This document shows, in pieces, positions 1 to 9,067 of a stretch of 41,792 nt of DNA. A program made the position numbers and the translations under genes. Origin of the DNA: JBBSHJ01 sp038253135 (GTDB taxonomy: Bacteria > Actinomycetota > Actinomycetes > Mycobacteriales > QHCD01). The notes beneath the pieces are model-generated. The model made no database searches, was not told the origin of the DNA, and was given only the letters and a program-made list of their open reading frames with translations. The stretch covers positions 1 to 41,792 of the forward strand of contig JBBSHJ010000018.1 of NCBI GenBank assembly GCA_038253135.1, given 5' to 3'. The first letter of the stretch is position 1, and every line of letters starts with the position of its first letter.

Positions 1-1
1 G

Positions 2-379
2 ACGATCTACCGCTCGGAATTCCGGCCGAGCGAGCTCACCCCGGAGCCGCGGACCTTCCTCACGTTGAACGTGGTCGTCGCCGACAGCCTCGGTGAGGCG
101 CGGGATCTGGGCCTCCCCCAGGCGCAGGCGATGGCCCGGCTGCGCACCGGCCGGCCGATGGGGTTTCTCGACCTCGTCGAGGACGCGCAGCAACGCGAGC
201 TCCCGCCCGATCAGCAGGCGCCGCCTGACGCGGCCGCCGAGATCGTGCGGCTGGCCGAGCATTTCGGCGTCGATGAGGTGATGGTCAACCCGCAGGCATC
301 CGCCCGACGCGGCGCGGATCCCCGCCGCGCTGCCGCCCGCGAGTACACGATCGACGCTCTCGCCCGAGAGCTCCTCTGA
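2..379 (+). CDS. LLM-class flavin-dependent oxidoreductase, C-terminal part
   Basis: Only the last ~125 residues are present; the open frame runs in from the left edge with no start. The stretch beginning YRSEFRPSELTPEPR, followed by a hydrophobic strand (TLNVVVADSLGEARDL) and a MARLRTGRP segment, resembles the C-terminal part of luciferase-like monooxygenases of the MsnO8 type, and the end (AEHFGVDEVMVNPQAS) fits the last beta-alpha unit of their barrel. Such enzymes use reduced FMN/F420 and oxygen on small organic substrates; the substrate cannot be inferred. It converges on ileS. Family call is moderately sure because the N-terminal flavin-binding half lies outside the window. Confidence 0.72.
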   Translation, partial: TIYRSEFRPSELTPEPRTFLTLNVVVADSLGEARDLGLPQAQAMARLRTGRPMGFLDLVEDAQQRELPPDQQAPPDAAAEIVRLAEHFGVDEVMVNPQASARRGADPRRAAAREYTIDALARELL

Positions 380-427
380 CCGTCCGCATCAACATCGCGC
401 CCCGAGCGTTGGCTCGCCGAGTGCGCA

Positions 428-445
428 GCACGTCGAACGACGTGC
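428..445. terminator. Hairpin between convergent genes
   Basis: GCACGTC and GACGTGC pair around a GAAC loop (perfect 7-bp arms) in the 78-bp gap between the monooxygenase stop and the ileS stop. Its place between two convergent genes fits a bidirectional terminator, but there is no T-run on either side, so function is inferred. Confidence 0.35.
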
Positions 446-457
446 GTACGCCGTCCC

Positions 458-3400
458 TCAGGCGCGGCGGAGCCAGATGTGCAGGCCGAGGTCATCGTCC
501 ATGGTGCTGAACATCAGGTCCCCGGGCGGTCCCTCGTGCACGCTGGTGGCGAGGACCTCCGCGGCGAGCTGATCGCCGTGGGTGCGGATCGCCTCGGCCG
601 GCTCGGGCGAGCCACCGACCCGCCACCACAAGGCGATCCGGTCGGTGACCTCGAAACCGGCGCCCTTGCGGGCCTCCTGCACCAGCCGGACGACGTCGCG
701 GATCAGACCGGCGAGCCGCAGCTCGTGGGTCAGCTCGAGGTCGAGCGCGACCGTGTCCGAGCCCGCCGACGCCACCGCCCAGCCGGACCGCGGGGTCTCG
801 GCGATGACGGCATCGTCACCCGATATCGGCACGAGCTCCCCGTCGACCGAGACCTCCGCACGCCCCTCCCGGTATGCCGCGACAAACCGCTCCACGTCGG
901 CGGCCGAAATGGCGGACGCAACCGCTTGGGTGCGCTTGCCAAATCGGCGTCCGAGGGCCCGGAAATTCGGCTTGACCGACAGTTCGACGAGCTCGCCGGT
1001 GTCGCTCAGATTGGCCAGCTCGACGACATTGAGCTCGTCCCGCACCTGCTCCCTCAGCTCGTCCGGTACGCCGTCCCACCCGGGAGCGGAGATCAGCGCC
1101 TGCGACAGCGGCTGGCGGGTCTTCATCTTCGAGTCGGCCCGCGCCGAGCGGCCGAGCTCGACCAGCCGGCGTACCACGGCCATTTGCGACGACAACGTCT
1201 CCTCGACCAGGCCGGGATCGGCGCTCGGCCACGACGCGAGATGCACCGAATCGACCGATCCGGTCGCGGCGAAGAGCGCACCCCACACCCGCTCGGTGAC
1301 AAACGGGATGAGGGGAGCCAGCAGCCGCGTCAGGATCTCAAGGCAGTCATGCAGCGTCGACAATGCCGCCGGATCGCCGTCCCAGAATCGGCGGCGCGAC
1401 CGGCGGACATACCAATTCGAGAGATCGTCGATACAGGCCGCCAGGGCCTTTCCGGCCCGCGCCGTATCGAAATCCTCCAATGCCGCGTCGACCTCACCGG
1501 TGACGCGGTGCATTTCTGCCACCGCCCAACGATCGAGGACGGTCCGGCCTGTGCCGCTCGCCGCCCCCGGGGTCCAGTCGTTCGCCCGGGCGTAGAGGGA
1601 CTGGAACGACGCCACCGACCAGTAGGTGCGGATCACCTTTGACGCGATCTCGTCGAGCACCTTGTGCCCGACCCGGCGAGACGACCACGGCGACCCGCTG
1701 CACAGCATGAACCAGCGCAGCGCGTCCGCACCGTGTCGGTCCATCAGCGGAACCGGCTCGAGGATGTTCCCGAGGTGCTTGCTCATCTTGCGTCCGTCCT
1801 CGGCGAGGATGTGGCCGAGACAGAGCACATTCCGGTAGGACGACCGGTCGAACACCAGCGTGCCGATCGCCATCAGCGAATAGAACCAGCCACGCGTCTG
1901 ATCGATCGCCTCGCAGATGAAATCGGCCGGGTACGCCGCGCGCGCCTCGTCGGCGTTGCGGTAGGGCGCGCCGAATTGCGCGAACGGCATCGACCCGGAA
2001 TCGAACCAGGCGTCGATCACCTGGGGCACCCGGCGATAGACGCCGCCCTCCCCCGGCTTGCTGAAGGTCACCTCGTCGACAAAGGGCCGGTGCGGATCGT
2101 CCAGGTCGACGCCCGAGAGCTCGTGTAACTCCGCAAGCGATCCCACGCACACCATCCGGGACGGATCGGCGTCGTTTCGCCACACCGGCAGGGGCGTGCC
2201 CCAATAGCGATCGCGGGACAGCGCCCAGTCGATGTTGTTGTTGAGCCAGTCGCCGTATCGACCGTGCTTGATCGTCGCGGGATACCAACTCGTCGCCTCG
2301 TTCTCGGCGAGCAGCCGGTCCTTGATCGCCGTCGTGCGGACATACCAGGCGGGGAGGGCGTAATACATCAGCGGCGTGTGGCACCGCCAGCAGTGCGGGT
2401 AGCTGTGCGTATAGGGGACGTGCCGGAACAGCAGCCCGCGCGCCCGGAGGTCCGCCACCAGCGGCGCGTCGGCGTCCTTGAAGAAATCTCCCCCGATCAG
2501 CGGCAAGCCGGGCTCGAAATGACCATCGCCGCGGACCGGATTGATGACCGGAAGCCCATATCTGCGGCCCACGCCGAGGTCGTCCGCGCCGAAGGCCGGC
2601 GCCTGATGGACCAGGCCCGTGCCGTCCTCGGTGGTGACGTAATCGGCCAGGACGATGTAATGGGCGTCCTCGACCGGGACGAGCTCGAACGGCCGCTGGT
2701 ATTCCCACCGCTCCATTTCGCGGCCGGCGTACGACCCGAGCACCTCGACGTGCTCGCCCAGTGCCTTGTGCAGCAGCGGTTCGGCCACGACGAAGGTGCC
2801 CGCGTCCGTCTTCGCCACGAGATAGATCACGTCCGGACGTACGGCGACGGCGGCGTTGGAGACCAGCGTCCACGGCGTCGTCGTCCAGATGAGCAGGTCG
2901 GCCCGACCGGCCCACGGTCCCGACGTCAGCGGGAAGCTGGCATAGACCGACGGATCGGTGACATCCTCATAGCCCTGCGCGACCTCGTGGTCCGACAGCG
3001 CCGTGCCGCAGCGCGGGCAGTAGGGCGTGACGCGGAAGTCCTCGACCAGCAGGCCCGCATCAAAGATTCGCTTGAGCGCCCACCACACCGATTCGACGTA
3101 GTCCGGTGTCATGGTCCAGTAGGCGTGCTCGTTGTCGGCCCAATAACCCATCCGGTCGCTCATGGCCTCGAAGGCGTCGACGTGCCGCTGCACGCTCTCC
3201 CGGCACCTCGCGTTGAATTCGGCGATGCCGTAGGCCTCGATGTCGGGCTTGCCGGTGAAGCCGAGCTCCTTCTCCACGGCCAGCTCGACCGGCAGGCCGT
3301 GGCAGTCCCAGCCGGCGCGGCGCGGCACGTGGTAGCCCTTCATCGTGCGGTAGCGCGGGAAGACGTCCTTGAAGACGCGAGCCTCGACGTGGTGGGTGCC

Positions 3401-3568
3401 GGGCATGCCGTTGGCCGTGGGCGGGCCCTCGTAGAAGGTCCATTCCGGCCCGCCCACGGTGGCGTCGATGCTGCGCTGGAAGACCTTCCGCTCGCGCCAG
3501 CCGTCGATGACGGCGTGGTCGAGCCCGGGCAGGTCGACGTGCGGCGGCAGGGGGGCGTATCCGGTCAC
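458..3568 (-). CDS. ileS: Isoleucyl-tRNA synthetase, long actinobacterial type
   Basis: Charges tRNA-Ile in the cytoplasm and edits misactivated valine. The 1036-residue product has the class I HIGH-equivalent motif as GTHHVEAR (residues 57-64), the WDCHGLPVE segment, a large CP1 editing insertion, CYS-containing zinc-like pairs (CPRCG, CWRCH), the DQTRGWFYS motif and the KMSKH signature near residue 593, then an anticodon-binding domain. Length and the GTHHVEAR form match the eukaryote-like IleS of actinomycetes rather than the short E. coli type. GTG start chosen because AGGAG lies 8 nt upstream. Expression is probably controlled by the T-box leader directly upstream. Confidence 0.97.
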   Translation of the reverse strand: MTGYAPLPPHVDLPGLDHAVIDGWRERKVFQRSIDATVGGPEWTFYEGPPTANGMPGTHHVEARVFKDVFPRYRTMKGYHVPRRAGWDCHGLPVELAVEKELGFTGKPDIEAYGIAEFNARCRESVQRHVDAFEAMSDRMGYWADNEHAYWTMTPDYVESVWWALKRIFDAGLLVEDFRVTPYCPRCGTALSDHEVAQGYEDVTDPSVYASFPLTSGPWAGRADLLIWTTTPWTLVSNAAVAVRPDVIYLVAKTDAGTFVVAEPLLHKALGEHVEVLGSYAGREMERWEYQRPFELVPVEDAHYIVLADYVTTEDGTGLVHQAPAFGADDLGVGRRYGLPVINPVRGDGHFEPGLPLIGGDFFKDADAPLVADLRARGLLFRHVPYTHSYPHCWRCHTPLMYYALPAWYVRTTAIKDRLLAENEATSWYPATIKHGRYGDWLNNNIDWALSRDRYWGTPLPVWRNDADPSRMVCVGSLAELHELSGVDLDDPHRPFVDEVTFSKPGEGGVYRRVPQVIDAWFDSGSMPFAQFGAPYRNADEARAAYPADFICEAIDQTRGWFYSLMAIGTLVFDRSSYRNVLCLGHILAEDGRKMSKHLGNILEPVPLMDRHGADALRWFMLCSGSPWSSRRVGHKVLDEIASKVIRTYWSVASFQSLYARANDWTPGAASGTGRTVLDRWAVAEMHRVTGEVDAALEDFDTARAGKALAACIDDLSNWYVRRSRRRFWDGDPAALSTLHDCLEILTRLLAPLIPFVTERVWGALFAATGSVDSVHLASWPSADPGLVEETLSSQMAVVRRLVELGRSARADSKMKTRQPLSQALISAPGWDGVPDELREQVRDELNVVELANLSDTGELVELSVKPNFRALGRRFGKRTQAVASAISAADVERFVAAYREGRAEVSVDGELVPISGDDAVIAETPRSGWAVASAGSDTVALDLELTHELRLAGLIRDVVRLVQEARKGAGFEVTDRIALWWRVGGSPEPAEAIRTHGDQLAAEVLATSVHEGPPGDLMFSTMDDDLGLHIWLRRA

Positions 3569-3574
3569 CGGCGG

Positions 3575-3822
3575 TTCTCCTTCGAGTCGTGCGCGCTGAC
3601 TCGAGGGACGACGCCGTCTGGCGCGCGCCGCGGTACCACCCTCGTTGGTACGCCGGCCGGCGTACCCGCTTCGTTCGGGCTGGTCCGGGTCTAGTGGGGC
3701 TCGCGCCCGTTCTTCCGGAGCTCGGAGGTGATTTCGCCAGCGGACCGTGCCCCCGGGCTTGCACCATCCCCGGGTCGCTCCGGCCGGTTTCCGCCGCTAC
3801 TCGTCCTCGTCAACGCCGTACC
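3575..3822 (-). promoter_or_regulatory. T-box riboswitch for ileS (Ile specifier)
   Basis: On the minus strand the leader holds the diagnostic T-box sequence GAGGGTGGTACCGCG (within 3629-3646), whose antisequestrator bulge base-pairs with an uncharged tRNA 3' end. Upstream is a short Stem I with GGGGATGGTGC and, at 3732-3730, ATC inside GCGAAATCACC, which fits an isoleucine specifier codon. The T-box core sits close to the ileS Shine-Dalgarno (AAGGAG) with no T-run terminator, as in the translational T-boxes known from actinobacterial ileS. The outer limits are estimates. Confidence 0.9.
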
Positions 3823-3824
3823 CG

Positions 3825-3830
3825 ATCCTA
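3825..3830 (-). promoter_or_regulatory. Candidate -10 box of the ileS leader
   Basis: TAGGAT on the minus strand lies about 7 nt before the point where a T-box leader (GTTGACGAGGACGAGTAG) would begin and only ~30 bp after the stop codon of the upstream GTPase gene. No convincing -35 hexamer is visible. If correct, ileS has its own promoter rather than depending on the gene before it. Confidence 0.35.
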
Positions 3831-3860
3831 GCCGTCGCCACCCGTCCGTGCCGACGCCCG

Positions 3861-5888
3861 TCAGTTGCGGCGCACGTGCAGGAGGTATTCCTTGCGGTGG
3901 AGTGGATTGTGACCGGTCCGCGCCCGCGACGGCGCCTCACCACGCACCGGCTGGTAGTGACCGAACTCGCTCTCGAGCACGCCCTCGCCCTGCGAGAGCG
4001 CGGGGAGGAGCTCCTGCAATTCGTGCACCCGGGCCGCGGGAATGGTCCCCTCGAGCACGTCGGTCGACCCCTTGCTGACCTGCGTCTGCACGACGGTGCG
4101 GAGCCGCGCCAGAACGGGGATGATCGGCGGGAGCCGGTCGGCCGGGATCTCCAGGCGGAAACGGTGCATCGGCTCGTAGACCGCCGTGCCGGCCTGCCGC
4201 ACCGCCTCCATCAACACCAGGGGCGTCAGCTTCCGGAAGTCGCCGGCGCTGGTCGAGATGCTCGAGTCGAAGCTCTGCCCGCGCTTGCCCTGACGCGGGA
4301 TGTAGCCGGTGTGCGTCATCGTCACCTCGCAGTCCGCGACCTGCCAGCCGTAGAGCCCCTGCTCGAGCGTGCCGTGCACGGTTTCCTCGACCGCCGTGGC
4401 GAATGACGGCGGGATCGTGCCGTGCACCTCGCCGGCCAGGCGGAAGTGGGTCCCACCGCCGACCGGGCCGGGCTCGACCCGGAGCCCGACCGTGGCGAGA
4501 TACGGGCTGGGATCATCGCGGATGGTGGGCTTGACGCTCTGGTGGGTGCTCGTGCCGGGTGACTCCTCGAGAAACTCCGCCGCCGACCCGGGACCGATGA
4601 GGCGCTCGATACAGATGGTCGAGGTCTCGCGGAACTCGACCTCGAGGTCGAAATCGTCCACGAGAGTCGACTGGATGACTTCCTTCTGCACCTCGCCGTA
4701 GAGGGAGACCGCGAGCTCGCGCCGGGCGTCATCCTGGCGAAGGTTGATCAACGGGTCCTGCTCGGCGATCTGGGTGAGCGCGACGTGCAGACGCCCCATG
4801 TCCGAGGGATGAGTTGGTACGACGACCGTCTCGAGGGTCGGCGGCGCGAAGTAATGGGCGCCGTCCGCATCCGCGGTGCCGACGGGATCGCCGATCCGCA
4901 CCTCGCCCAGCCCCCAGACCTTGGCGATCTCGCCGGCCGCCACCGCTCTGCGCTCCTGCGTCGTACCGCTGTGGAAGACCCTGATCGCCGTGATCTTCGC
5001 GTCCCCGCCATGACCGACCTGGACCCGATCGCGGGCGCGGGCCGTCCCTGCGAACATCCGCACGTAGGCGACCCGCTCGCCGGCGGGACCGCGTTCGATC
5101 TTGAAGACGGTCCCGGACACGGGTCCGGCGGCGTCTCCGCGGGAGCGCGGCAGCAGCTCGCGGATGCCGCCGACCAGCGGGTCGATGCCGGCGCCGGTGA
5201 TGGCCGACCCGGCAAAGACCGGGTGCACCTGGGCTCGCCGCGACTGCCGGACCAGCGCCCGGCGCAGTCGCGGTGAGGACACCCGCTCATCGGCGACGTA
5301 CGCCGCCATCAGCCGCTCGTCGTGGTCGGCCAGCACGCTGATCTGCGCTGCCGCGTGATCGGCATCAGGATCGCCGTACGGCGTGAACCGTGCGGCACGG
5401 GTGCCGAGCTCGACCGGCGTACCCATCGAGACAATCGCCGGCGTGAGCCGCTCCGCGATGGATCGCAGCAACGGCTCGTGCTGCGCGCCGACGCGATCGA
5501 TCTTGTTGATGAAGAGAACGGTCGGGATGCGCAGCCGTTGCAGCGTCCGCATCAGCACGCGCGTCTGCGGCTGCACGCCCTCGACCGCGGAGATCACCAG
5601 GACGGCTCCGTCGAGCACGTTGAGCACCCGCTCGACCTCGGCGATGAAGTCGGGGTGACCAGGCGTATCGATCAGATTGACCGTCAGATCACCGAGCGCG
5701 AACGACACCACCGCGGACTTGATCGTGATGCCCCGGCGGCGTTCGAGCGCCATGGTGTCGGTCTGGGTGTCGCCGCCGTCGACGCTGCCGACCTCGTCGA
5801 TGACCCCGGCGGTGTGGAGCAGCCGTTCGGTCAGGCTGGTCTTACCGGCGTCGACATGCGCCAGGATGCCCAGGTTGAGTGTCTTCAC
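3861..5888 (-). CDS. TetM/Otr(A)-type ribosomal protection GTPase
   Basis: A 675-residue EF-G-like translational GTPase. G1 is AHVDAGKTS near the N-terminus, then GITIKSA (switch I), DTPGHPDF (G3) and NKID (G4); domain II and EF-G-like domains III-V follow. Length and the lack of a full EF-G G' insertion match ribosomal protection proteins, which remove tetracyclines from the 30S subunit using GTP. In actinomycetes such genes can be intrinsic or linked to tetracycline producers (Otr(A)); no tetracycline genes are seen here, so it is probably intrinsic. The GTG start has AAAGGA 11-12 nt upstream and lies inside an overlapping upstream ORF. Resistance is inferred from family membership only. 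Confidence 0.88.
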   Translation of the reverse strand: MKTLNLGILAHVDAGKTSLTERLLHTAGVIDEVGSVDGGDTQTDTMALERRRGITIKSAVVSFALGDLTVNLIDTPGHPDFIAEVERVLNVLDGAVLVISAVEGVQPQTRVLMRTLQRLRIPTVLFINKIDRVGAQHEPLLRSIAERLTPAIVSMGTPVELGTRAARFTPYGDPDADHAAAQISVLADHDERLMAAYVADERVSSPRLRRALVRQSRRAQVHPVFAGSAITGAGIDPLVGGIRELLPRSRGDAAGPVSGTVFKIERGPAGERVAYVRMFAGTARARDRVQVGHGGDAKITAIRVFHSGTTQERRAVAAGEIAKVWGLGEVRIGDPVGTADADGAHYFAPPTLETVVVPTHPSDMGRLHVALTQIAEQDPLINLRQDDARRELAVSLYGEVQKEVIQSTLVDDFDLEVEFRETSTICIERLIGPGSAAEFLEESPGTSTHQSVKPTIRDDPSPYLATVGLRVEPGPVGGGTHFRLAGEVHGTIPPSFATAVEETVHGTLEQGLYGWQVADCEVTMTHTGYIPRQGKRGQSFDSSISTSAGDFRKLTPLVLMEAVRQAGTAVYEPMHRFRLEIPADRLPPIIPVLARLRTVVQTQVSKGSTDVLEGTIPAARVHELQELLPALSQGEGVLESEFGHYQPVRGEAPSRARTGHNPLHRKEYLLHVRRN

Positions 5889-5946
5889 GAAGTGTCATGT
5901 CCTTTGGATGAGTCACCTGCTGCATGGACATGCACGCTTCGCGCAT
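5842..5946 (-). CDS. 34-codon upstream ORF overlapping the ribosomal protection gene
   Basis: Minus-strand ATG at 5946 follows a strong Shine-Dalgarno (GAAGGAG, 6 nt away), better than that of the GTPase gene. The frame begins MREACMSMQQVTHPKD and runs past the GTPase start, stopping 47 nt inside it in a different frame. Leader-peptide attenuation is an established way of regulating ribosomal protection genes, so this may be a translated regulatory ORF whose ribosome occupancy controls access to the GTG start. The peptide resembles nothing I recognise; coding is inferred from the ribosome-binding site and layout. Confidence 0.45.
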   Translation of the reverse strand: MREACMSMQQVTHPKDMTLREDTQPGHPGACRRR

Positions 5947-6277
5947 CGGAGTCTCCTTCGCCGGCCGGCCGCTGGTAAAAGTGCAGCAGACCGAACCTGC
6001 GCCCGCAACCGAGTTGTCGATCCAGCCTACGAGGTGGCCAGCGCACAGCGCTCGAACCGGTCCAGCGCCGCTCGATTGGCTTCCCGATGCGTCTTGGCGT
6101 CTCCCCTGCCGACCCAGTTCCACTGTTGCCCGAGCACCGCTCCCCTGTCCCGATCGGTCCTCAGACGACGGAAGCGCTCCACACTCCGCTGCGTCACCGG
6201 GCAGGCCGTGTTGCCGGCAAGAGGACGCGCACCGGCGGTGTTGCGAGCCTGCAGTGGGCGGGTGATTCGCCGTCGGG
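5947..6277. other. Intergenic region without a recognised gene
   Basis: About 330 bp between the YdeI-like gene and the ribosomal protection gene. Apart from the Shine-Dalgarno of the upstream ORF at its left edge, I see no gene, RNA or clear repeat. It presumably carries the promoter of the GTPase transcript. Confidence 0.4.
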
Positions 6278-6874
6278 TCAGTGGAACTTCTCGCCGCGGG
6301 CGAGCATCTCGACGAACGTCGCGATCCGGCGCGTCCGGGTCTCGGGTCGCTTGGCCTCCTGCAGCCGGTAGTAGATCGCGTATCGATTGTGGTTGTTCAG
6401 GCGGTCGAAGAAGCTCTGCGCCGTCGGGTTCTTCGCCAGCGCCGCGAGGAAGTCGGCGGGTACGTCGGCCGTTGCCGGGCCGGCGTACGCACGGTCCCAC
6501 CGGCCGTCGGCCTTCGCGCGCTCGACCGCCCGCGCGCCGCCGGGGCGCATCCGTCCGTCCGCGATCATGGCCTCGGCGATCTCCCGGTTGCGCCTCGACC
6601 ACGGGCTCCGCGCCCGGCGCGGTGTGAATGCCTGCAGGTAGCTGTCGTCGTCGAAGCGGCGCACCTGGCTGTCGATCCATCCGTGCGCGATGGCCACGTC
6701 GAGCGCCTGGTCATAGGTGATCGTGACCAACGCTCGACCCTTCTTGGCGAAGCGCAACCACACACCCGGATGGCGCTCGGGTAGGTCTTCGATGAGGGCG
6801 CGGAATTCGTCCGGATCCGAGAACAGGTGAACGTCCCGCTGCTCGGCCACAGCCCTACAGTCCGTCCCCGTCAT
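6278..6874 (-). CDS. YdeI/OmpD-associated family protein
   Basis: 198 residues. The N-terminal part (FRALIEDLPERHPGVWLRFAKKG, then YDQALDVAIAHGWIDSQVRRFD) and the Arg-rich PRRARSPWSRRNREIAEAMIADGRM segment are the recognisable YdeI-type block; the C-terminal half (FLAALAKNPTAQSFFDRLNNHNRYAIYYRLQEAKRPETR) is the usual bacteriocin-protection/YdeI end. The biochemical role of the family is unknown. It overlaps the end of the dioxygenase gene by 20 bp on the same strand, which suggests co-transcription; a GTG eight codons downstream would give a start with less overlap. Confidence 0.85.
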   Translation of the reverse strand: MTGTDCRAVAEQRDVHLFSDPDEFRALIEDLPERHPGVWLRFAKKGRALVTITYDQALDVAIAHGWIDSQVRRFDDDSYLQAFTPRRARSPWSRRNREIAEAMIADGRMRPGGARAVERAKADGRWDRAYAGPATADVPADFLAALAKNPTAQSFFDRLNNHNRYAIYYRLQEAKRPETRTRRIATFVEMLARGEKFH

Positions 6875-7706
6875 GCCAATCGTTCTGCCAGCGCCAATCG
6901 ATCGGCTCCCGCTGACGCTGGTAGCGAATATCGGTCGAGAGCCGCATCACGCCGTCGGCGCCGACATTGTCGAGCGCGGCGTGGATCGTGTAGGCCGAGT
7001 GAATGACCATGTCCCCGGGCCGGTAGTCGGCGACCAGCCAGCGACGGTCATATTTCTCCGCCAGGCCCGGCAGATCGGCCGTGATCGACGCCGCCGGCAA
7101 CTGCACCGGGGCGTCGCGGTCGTCCTTAAGGACGCGGCGATGACTCGCCTCCAGATAGGTCAGGCCGCCCCGCACGACGGAGCAATCACCGAGCGGAATC
7201 CACGACGACAGCACCCGGTCGGTGCCGCCGCGCAGGTAGAGCAGGTCGTAATGTGCTTGCGTCGCCGCGCCGATCCCGCGCTCGTGCGGCCGCGTGTGCC
7301 GGATGATCTTGCGCCGGTGCAGGAACGGCGCGTCGCCGAGGAACCACTCGTACCAGCCTTTGATCGCCGGGAGCGTGCACAGCCGTTCGTACTCCGGCCC
7401 GGGCACGATGGTCTTGAAGAGGATGTGCCGCAGCGATTCCTGGTCGATCTCGCCCTCTCCCGCGATGCCGCGCTGCACGTCGTACGCCGTGTCGAGCAGG
7501 CCAGTGCCCGCGAGCTCACGGAAGTAATACGCGCGGAATCCGAGGATCTCATCGGGGTCCAATGCCCCGCGCAGGAACAGGTAGCCGTCGCGCCGCAACC
7601 GCTGCCACAGCGCGTCGCGATCCTCCCGCATGGCGGCGGGGACAGGTTCGAGCTCCCCCAGCCGGTGCGGCGCCTCGTCGAGCACGTAGCCGTTCGATGT
7701 CAGCAC
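6855..7706 (-). CDS. Phytanoyl-CoA dioxygenase (PhyH) family protein
   Basis: 283 residues; predicted Fe(II)/2-oxoglutarate-dependent oxygenase on a double-stranded beta-helix. The N-terminal LWQRLRRDGYLFLRGALDPDEI is the typical PhyH opening. The Fe ligands are likely HYD (HxD) in TQAHYDLLYLRGG and the distal His in MVIHSAYTIHAALDN, with RLSTDIRYQR supplying the Arg that binds 2-oxoglutarate. Substrate unknown; PhyH proteins hydroxylate lipids and secondary metabolites. First gene of a pair with the YdeI-like gene. The family call is firm, the substrate is not. Confidence 0.85.
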   Translation of the reverse strand: MLTSNGYVLDEAPHRLGELEPVPAAMREDRDALWQRLRRDGYLFLRGALDPDEILGFRAYYFRELAGTGLLDTAYDVQRGIAGEGEIDQESLRHILFKTIVPGPEYERLCTLPAIKGWYEWFLGDAPFLHRRKIIRHTRPHERGIGAATQAHYDLLYLRGGTDRVLSSWIPLGDCSVVRGGLTYLEASHRRVLKDDRDAPVQLPAASITADLPGLAEKYDRRWLVADYRPGDMVIHSAYTIHAALDNVGADGVMRLSTDIRYQRQREPIDWRWQNDWHDGDGL

Positions 7707-7775
7707 CCGTCCAGTCTCCCCGGTTCTCGACCGGTGCGCACCCGGCGCTCCGATTCCGGCCGCGCACGAGCAGGA

Positions 7776-9065
7776 TCAGAGGAAGACTCCGAGCACGAGA
7801 AATGCGTTCATCGCGGTCACCAGTGCGGCGACCAACCAGAGCAGCACGCTGGTCGACCGGCGGTTGACCGAGGCGCCCATGAGACTTCGGTCCGAGGTCA
7901 GCAGCGCCAGCGGAACCAGCGCGAACGGGATGCCGAAGGAGAGCACGATCTGTGACCAGACCAGCAGCTGGCCGAGATTCGTCACCACGGCGAGCGCGAC
8001 GAGTGCGGGCAGCATCGTGATCAGGCGTCGGATCGGCAGCGGGATCCGGCGCTGCACGAACCCGCCCATCACGACCTGGCCGGCGTACGTCCCGACTGCG
8101 GCGGACGACAGACCCGAGGCCATCAGCGCGATCCCGAAAGCCAGCGCGGCGCCGCCGCCGAGCGCGGCGCCCAGCCGGCTGTGCACCGAGCCGAGGTCGA
8201 AATCAGCGCCGAGCCCGGGCAACGTCGTGGCCGCCACCACCAGCATCGCGACATTGACCAGCCCGGCAATCCCCAGCCCCAGCAGGCAATCCGCGCGGTT
8301 GAGCCGCAGGAGGGTACGCCGTTCGCCCGCGTCGGCCGGATTGATCCGGTCGGTGTGCAGGGCCGAGTGCAGGTAGACGGCGTGCGGCATCACCGTCGCC
8401 CCGACGATCCCGACGGCGAGCCCGATCGCACCGTGACCGCCGAGATCCGGCGCCAGACCCCGGCCGAGGGCCGACCATGGCGGAGCCGCGCCCGCCGCGA
8501 TGACGAATCCGATCCCCGCCGCCACGACCGTGAGCATCGCCACGATGAGCAGCTCGAAGCGCCGGTAACCGCGTCCCTGCAGCGCCAGCAGGACGAACGA
8601 CACGACGGCGGTGACCAACCCGGCGGGGAGCAGCGGCAGGCCGAAGACCAGATGCATTCCGACCGCGGCGCCGATGAATTCGGCCAGGTCCGTCGCCATG
8701 ACGACGACCTCGGCCTGCACCCAGAGCGCCGCGTTGGTACGACGCGAGAAGCGGGCGCCGCACAGCTGCGGCAGGCTCTCCCGCCGGACGATCCCGAGCT
8801 TGGCCGTGGCGTACTGGACCAGCGTCGCCATCGCGCTGGCCAGCACGACGACCCACACCAGCTGGTAGCCGAACCTCGACCCGGCGGCGAAGTTGGTCGC
8901 GAAATTGCCGGGATCGACGTAGGCGACCGCGGCGACGAAGGCCGGGCCGAGCACGGCGATCGGTCCGCGCCAGCGCCCTCGGGCCAGCGTGCGGTGCAGC
9001 ACGGTCTGCGGGCTCGCCGGCGCGGCTGGTGCGTCTGTTGCGGTCACGTCCCTGCTCTCCGGCAT
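7776..9065 (-). CDS. mntH: Nramp-family Mn2+/divalent metal transporter
   Basis: 429-residue membrane protein with about 11 hydrophobic segments. Signature Nramp motifs are present: DPGNFATNFAAGS in TM1 and MPHAVYLHSAL in TM6, the two unwound helices that bind the metal together with protons. It imports Mn2+ (possibly Fe2+). Next to a DtxR/MntR-type repressor gene on the same strand, with two palindromes in between. The ATG at 9065 has a poor ribosome site; a GTG six codons later (9047) is preceded by GGAGAGCAGGG and would free both palindromes from the start region, so the true start may be 9047. Confidence 0.93.
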   Translation of the reverse strand: MPESRDVTATDAPAAPASPQTVLHRTLARGRWRGPIAVLGPAFVAAVAYVDPGNFATNFAAGSRFGYQLVWVVVLASAMATLVQYATAKLGIVRRESLPQLCGARFSRRTNAALWVQAEVVVMATDLAEFIGAAVGMHLVFGLPLLPAGLVTAVVSFVLLALQGRGYRRFELLIVAMLTVVAAGIGFVIAAGAAPPWSALGRGLAPDLGGHGAIGLAVGIVGATVMPHAVYLHSALHTDRINPADAGERRTLLRLNRADCLLGLGIAGLVNVAMLVVAATTLPGLGADFDLGSVHSRLGAALGGGAALAFGIALMASGLSSAAVGTYAGQVVMGGFVQRRIPLPIRRLITMLPALVALAVVTNLGQLLVWSQIVLSFGIPFALVPLALLTSDRSLMGASVNRRSTSVLLWLVAALVTAMNAFLVLGVFL

Positions 9066-9067
9066 TC

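Noticed and set aside
479..1642. Long plus-strand ORF opposite ileS
   Set aside because: Antisense shadow of a clear IleS gene in high-GC DNA; Arg/Asp-rich composition and no domain.
3861..5888. Reading the GTPase as EF-G or a BipA/TypA housekeeping factor
   Set aside because: Length 675 residues, sequence of domains III-V and the regulated upstream ORF fit ribosomal protection proteins better than EF-G (~700 residues with a full G' insert) or TypA (~610-630).
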